A stretch of DNA of 6,186 bases, taken from Planctomycetota bacterium (GTDB lineage Bacteria; Planctomycetota; JAJSAM01). The stretch is taken from NCBI GenBank assembly GCA_029932425.1, contig JAOZQC010000215.1, positions 1-6,186 on the forward strand, written 5' to 3'. Positions 5,756-6,186 of the stretch are shown here, piece by piece. A program made the position numbers and the translations under genes. The notes below the pieces were generated by a model. The model ran no database searches. It was not told where the DNA came from and was given only the letters and a program-made list of their open reading frames with translations. Positions within the stretch are counted from its first letter, which is position 1; every line of letters starts with the position of its first letter.

Positions 5756-5811
5756 GCGGACCCGGCCTTCCGCGCAAGCGAAATCCCTCCGCCGGCGGCC
5801 GCCGGGGACGC

Positions 5812-6186
5812 GTGGCGGGCGTGGCGGCCGCCGCGCTCGGCCTCCTCCTGGCGCTGGCGGTCTCCGCCCCGGGCGGATCCGGGGGGGAGCGGGGAGCGGC
5901 GCGCGTGGACCAGGCGCTGCGCGACCTCGCCGGGGACCTCCGGGCTCTCTGCGTCTCCGTGCGCCCCGGGAACGAGGCGGCGCCGACGCTGGCGCGCCTC
6001 CGCCGGCGGTTCGGCGTGGAGACCACCGTGGTGCACGTCACCCGGGGGGAGGGAGGCGACAACGCCGCGGGACCGGAGCTCTACGACGCGCTGGGGGCCC
6101 TCCGGACCGTGGAGGCCCGCGCGGCGGCGTCGGACGTCGGCGCCCGGGTCCGGTTCCTGGACTTCAGGGACTTCGGATTCGCCCGG
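5812..6186 (+). CDS. Exported PIG-L/LmbE-like protein, N-terminal part, degenerate metal site
   Basis: The gene runs off the right edge; 125 residues are visible from GTG 5812. Seen: a hydrophobic signal-like segment (about 2-18), then a Rossmann-like start and VTRGEGGDN (76-84) followed by GPELYDALGALRT (87-99) and DFGF (120-123). That series is characteristic of PIG-L/LmbE family N-acetylglucosamine-type deacetylases. In active members the strand about 25 residues earlier carries AHPDDE, whose His and second Asp bind zinc and whose first Asp is the base. Here the aligned position reads VRPGNE (50-55), so His is Arg and both Asp are lost. This implies an inactive or repurposed protein unless the reading is wrong. 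The start is uncertain: GTG 5812 and GTG 5821 have weak ribosome binding sites, and an in-frame ATG at 5686 has a good one (GGAGG, 5675-5679), but codon use between 5690 and 5780 is not coding-like. Confidence 0.75.
   Translation, partial: MAGVAAAALGLLLALAVSAPGGSGGERGAARVDQALRDLAGDLRALCVSVRPGNEAAPTLARLRRRFGVETTVVHVTRGEGGDNAAGPELYDALGALRTVEARAAASDVGARVRFLDFRDFGFAR

Noticed and set aside
5686..5811. ATG 5686 with GGAGG as start of the PIG-L-like gene
   Set aside because: Codon use in 5690-5780 is not coding-like and the added residues precede the signal-like segment by about 40. It is kept only as an alternative start.
5550..6062. Longer minus-strand frame reaching back to 6062 or 6036
   Set aside because: It is antisense to the PIG-L-like gene; only the last 45 codons show coding-like composition.

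Overview
The window is a GC-rich bacterial chromosome segment (roughly 70% GC by eye, with G or C at most third codon positions). Nothing in it points to a plasmid, phage or transposon: I see no transposase, integrase, CRISPR array, tRNA or rRNA. The gene set mixes widely conserved housekeeping genes (scpA, fmt) with secreted proteins: a thioredoxin-fold/helical-repeat protein, an exported domain with a Pro/Lys/Glu tail, and a PIG-L-type deacetylase relative. That mix and style would fit a Planctomycetota- or Acidobacteriota-like organism, but this is an inference from gene style, not a firm assignment.

Layout from left to right. (1) A minus-strand gene runs off the left edge; only its start is visible, with one membrane helix followed by a helical linker (1-181). 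(2) Divergent from it is scpA, the kleisin of the SMC condensin complex (228-986). (3) A plus-strand pair follows: a secreted, probably redox-dead thioredoxin-fold protein (1123-2379) overlaps by one base the start of fmt, methionyl-tRNA formyltransferase (2379-3377). (4) A hairpin-rich convergent gap (3378-3481) separates fmt from a minus-strand gene for a zinc-ribbon plus J-domain protein (3482-4131). Its reading frame is broken near a G7 run and a 10-base tandem repeat. (5) A 277-base divergent spacer with several hairpins leads to a 43-residue double-CxxC protein on the plus strand (4409-4540). (6) Converging on that is an exported protein of unknown function with a long low-complexity tail (4644-5486, minus), preceded on the same strand by a possible 45-residue basic protein (5550-5687). 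(7) At the right edge the N-terminal part of an exported PIG-L/LmbE-like protein enters on the plus strand (5812-6186). Its metal-binding signature is visibly degenerate.

Functional links are loose. scpA acts in chromosome compaction and segregation, fmt in translation initiation, and the J protein presumably as an Hsp70 co-chaperone. No multi-gene pathway or defence system is evident. The best second looks are the apparent loss of metal ligands in the PIG-L protein, the frame break in the J protein (assembly error, mutation or slippage), the secreted thioredoxin-fold protein overlapping fmt, and the small zinc-ribbon gene with a structured leader.
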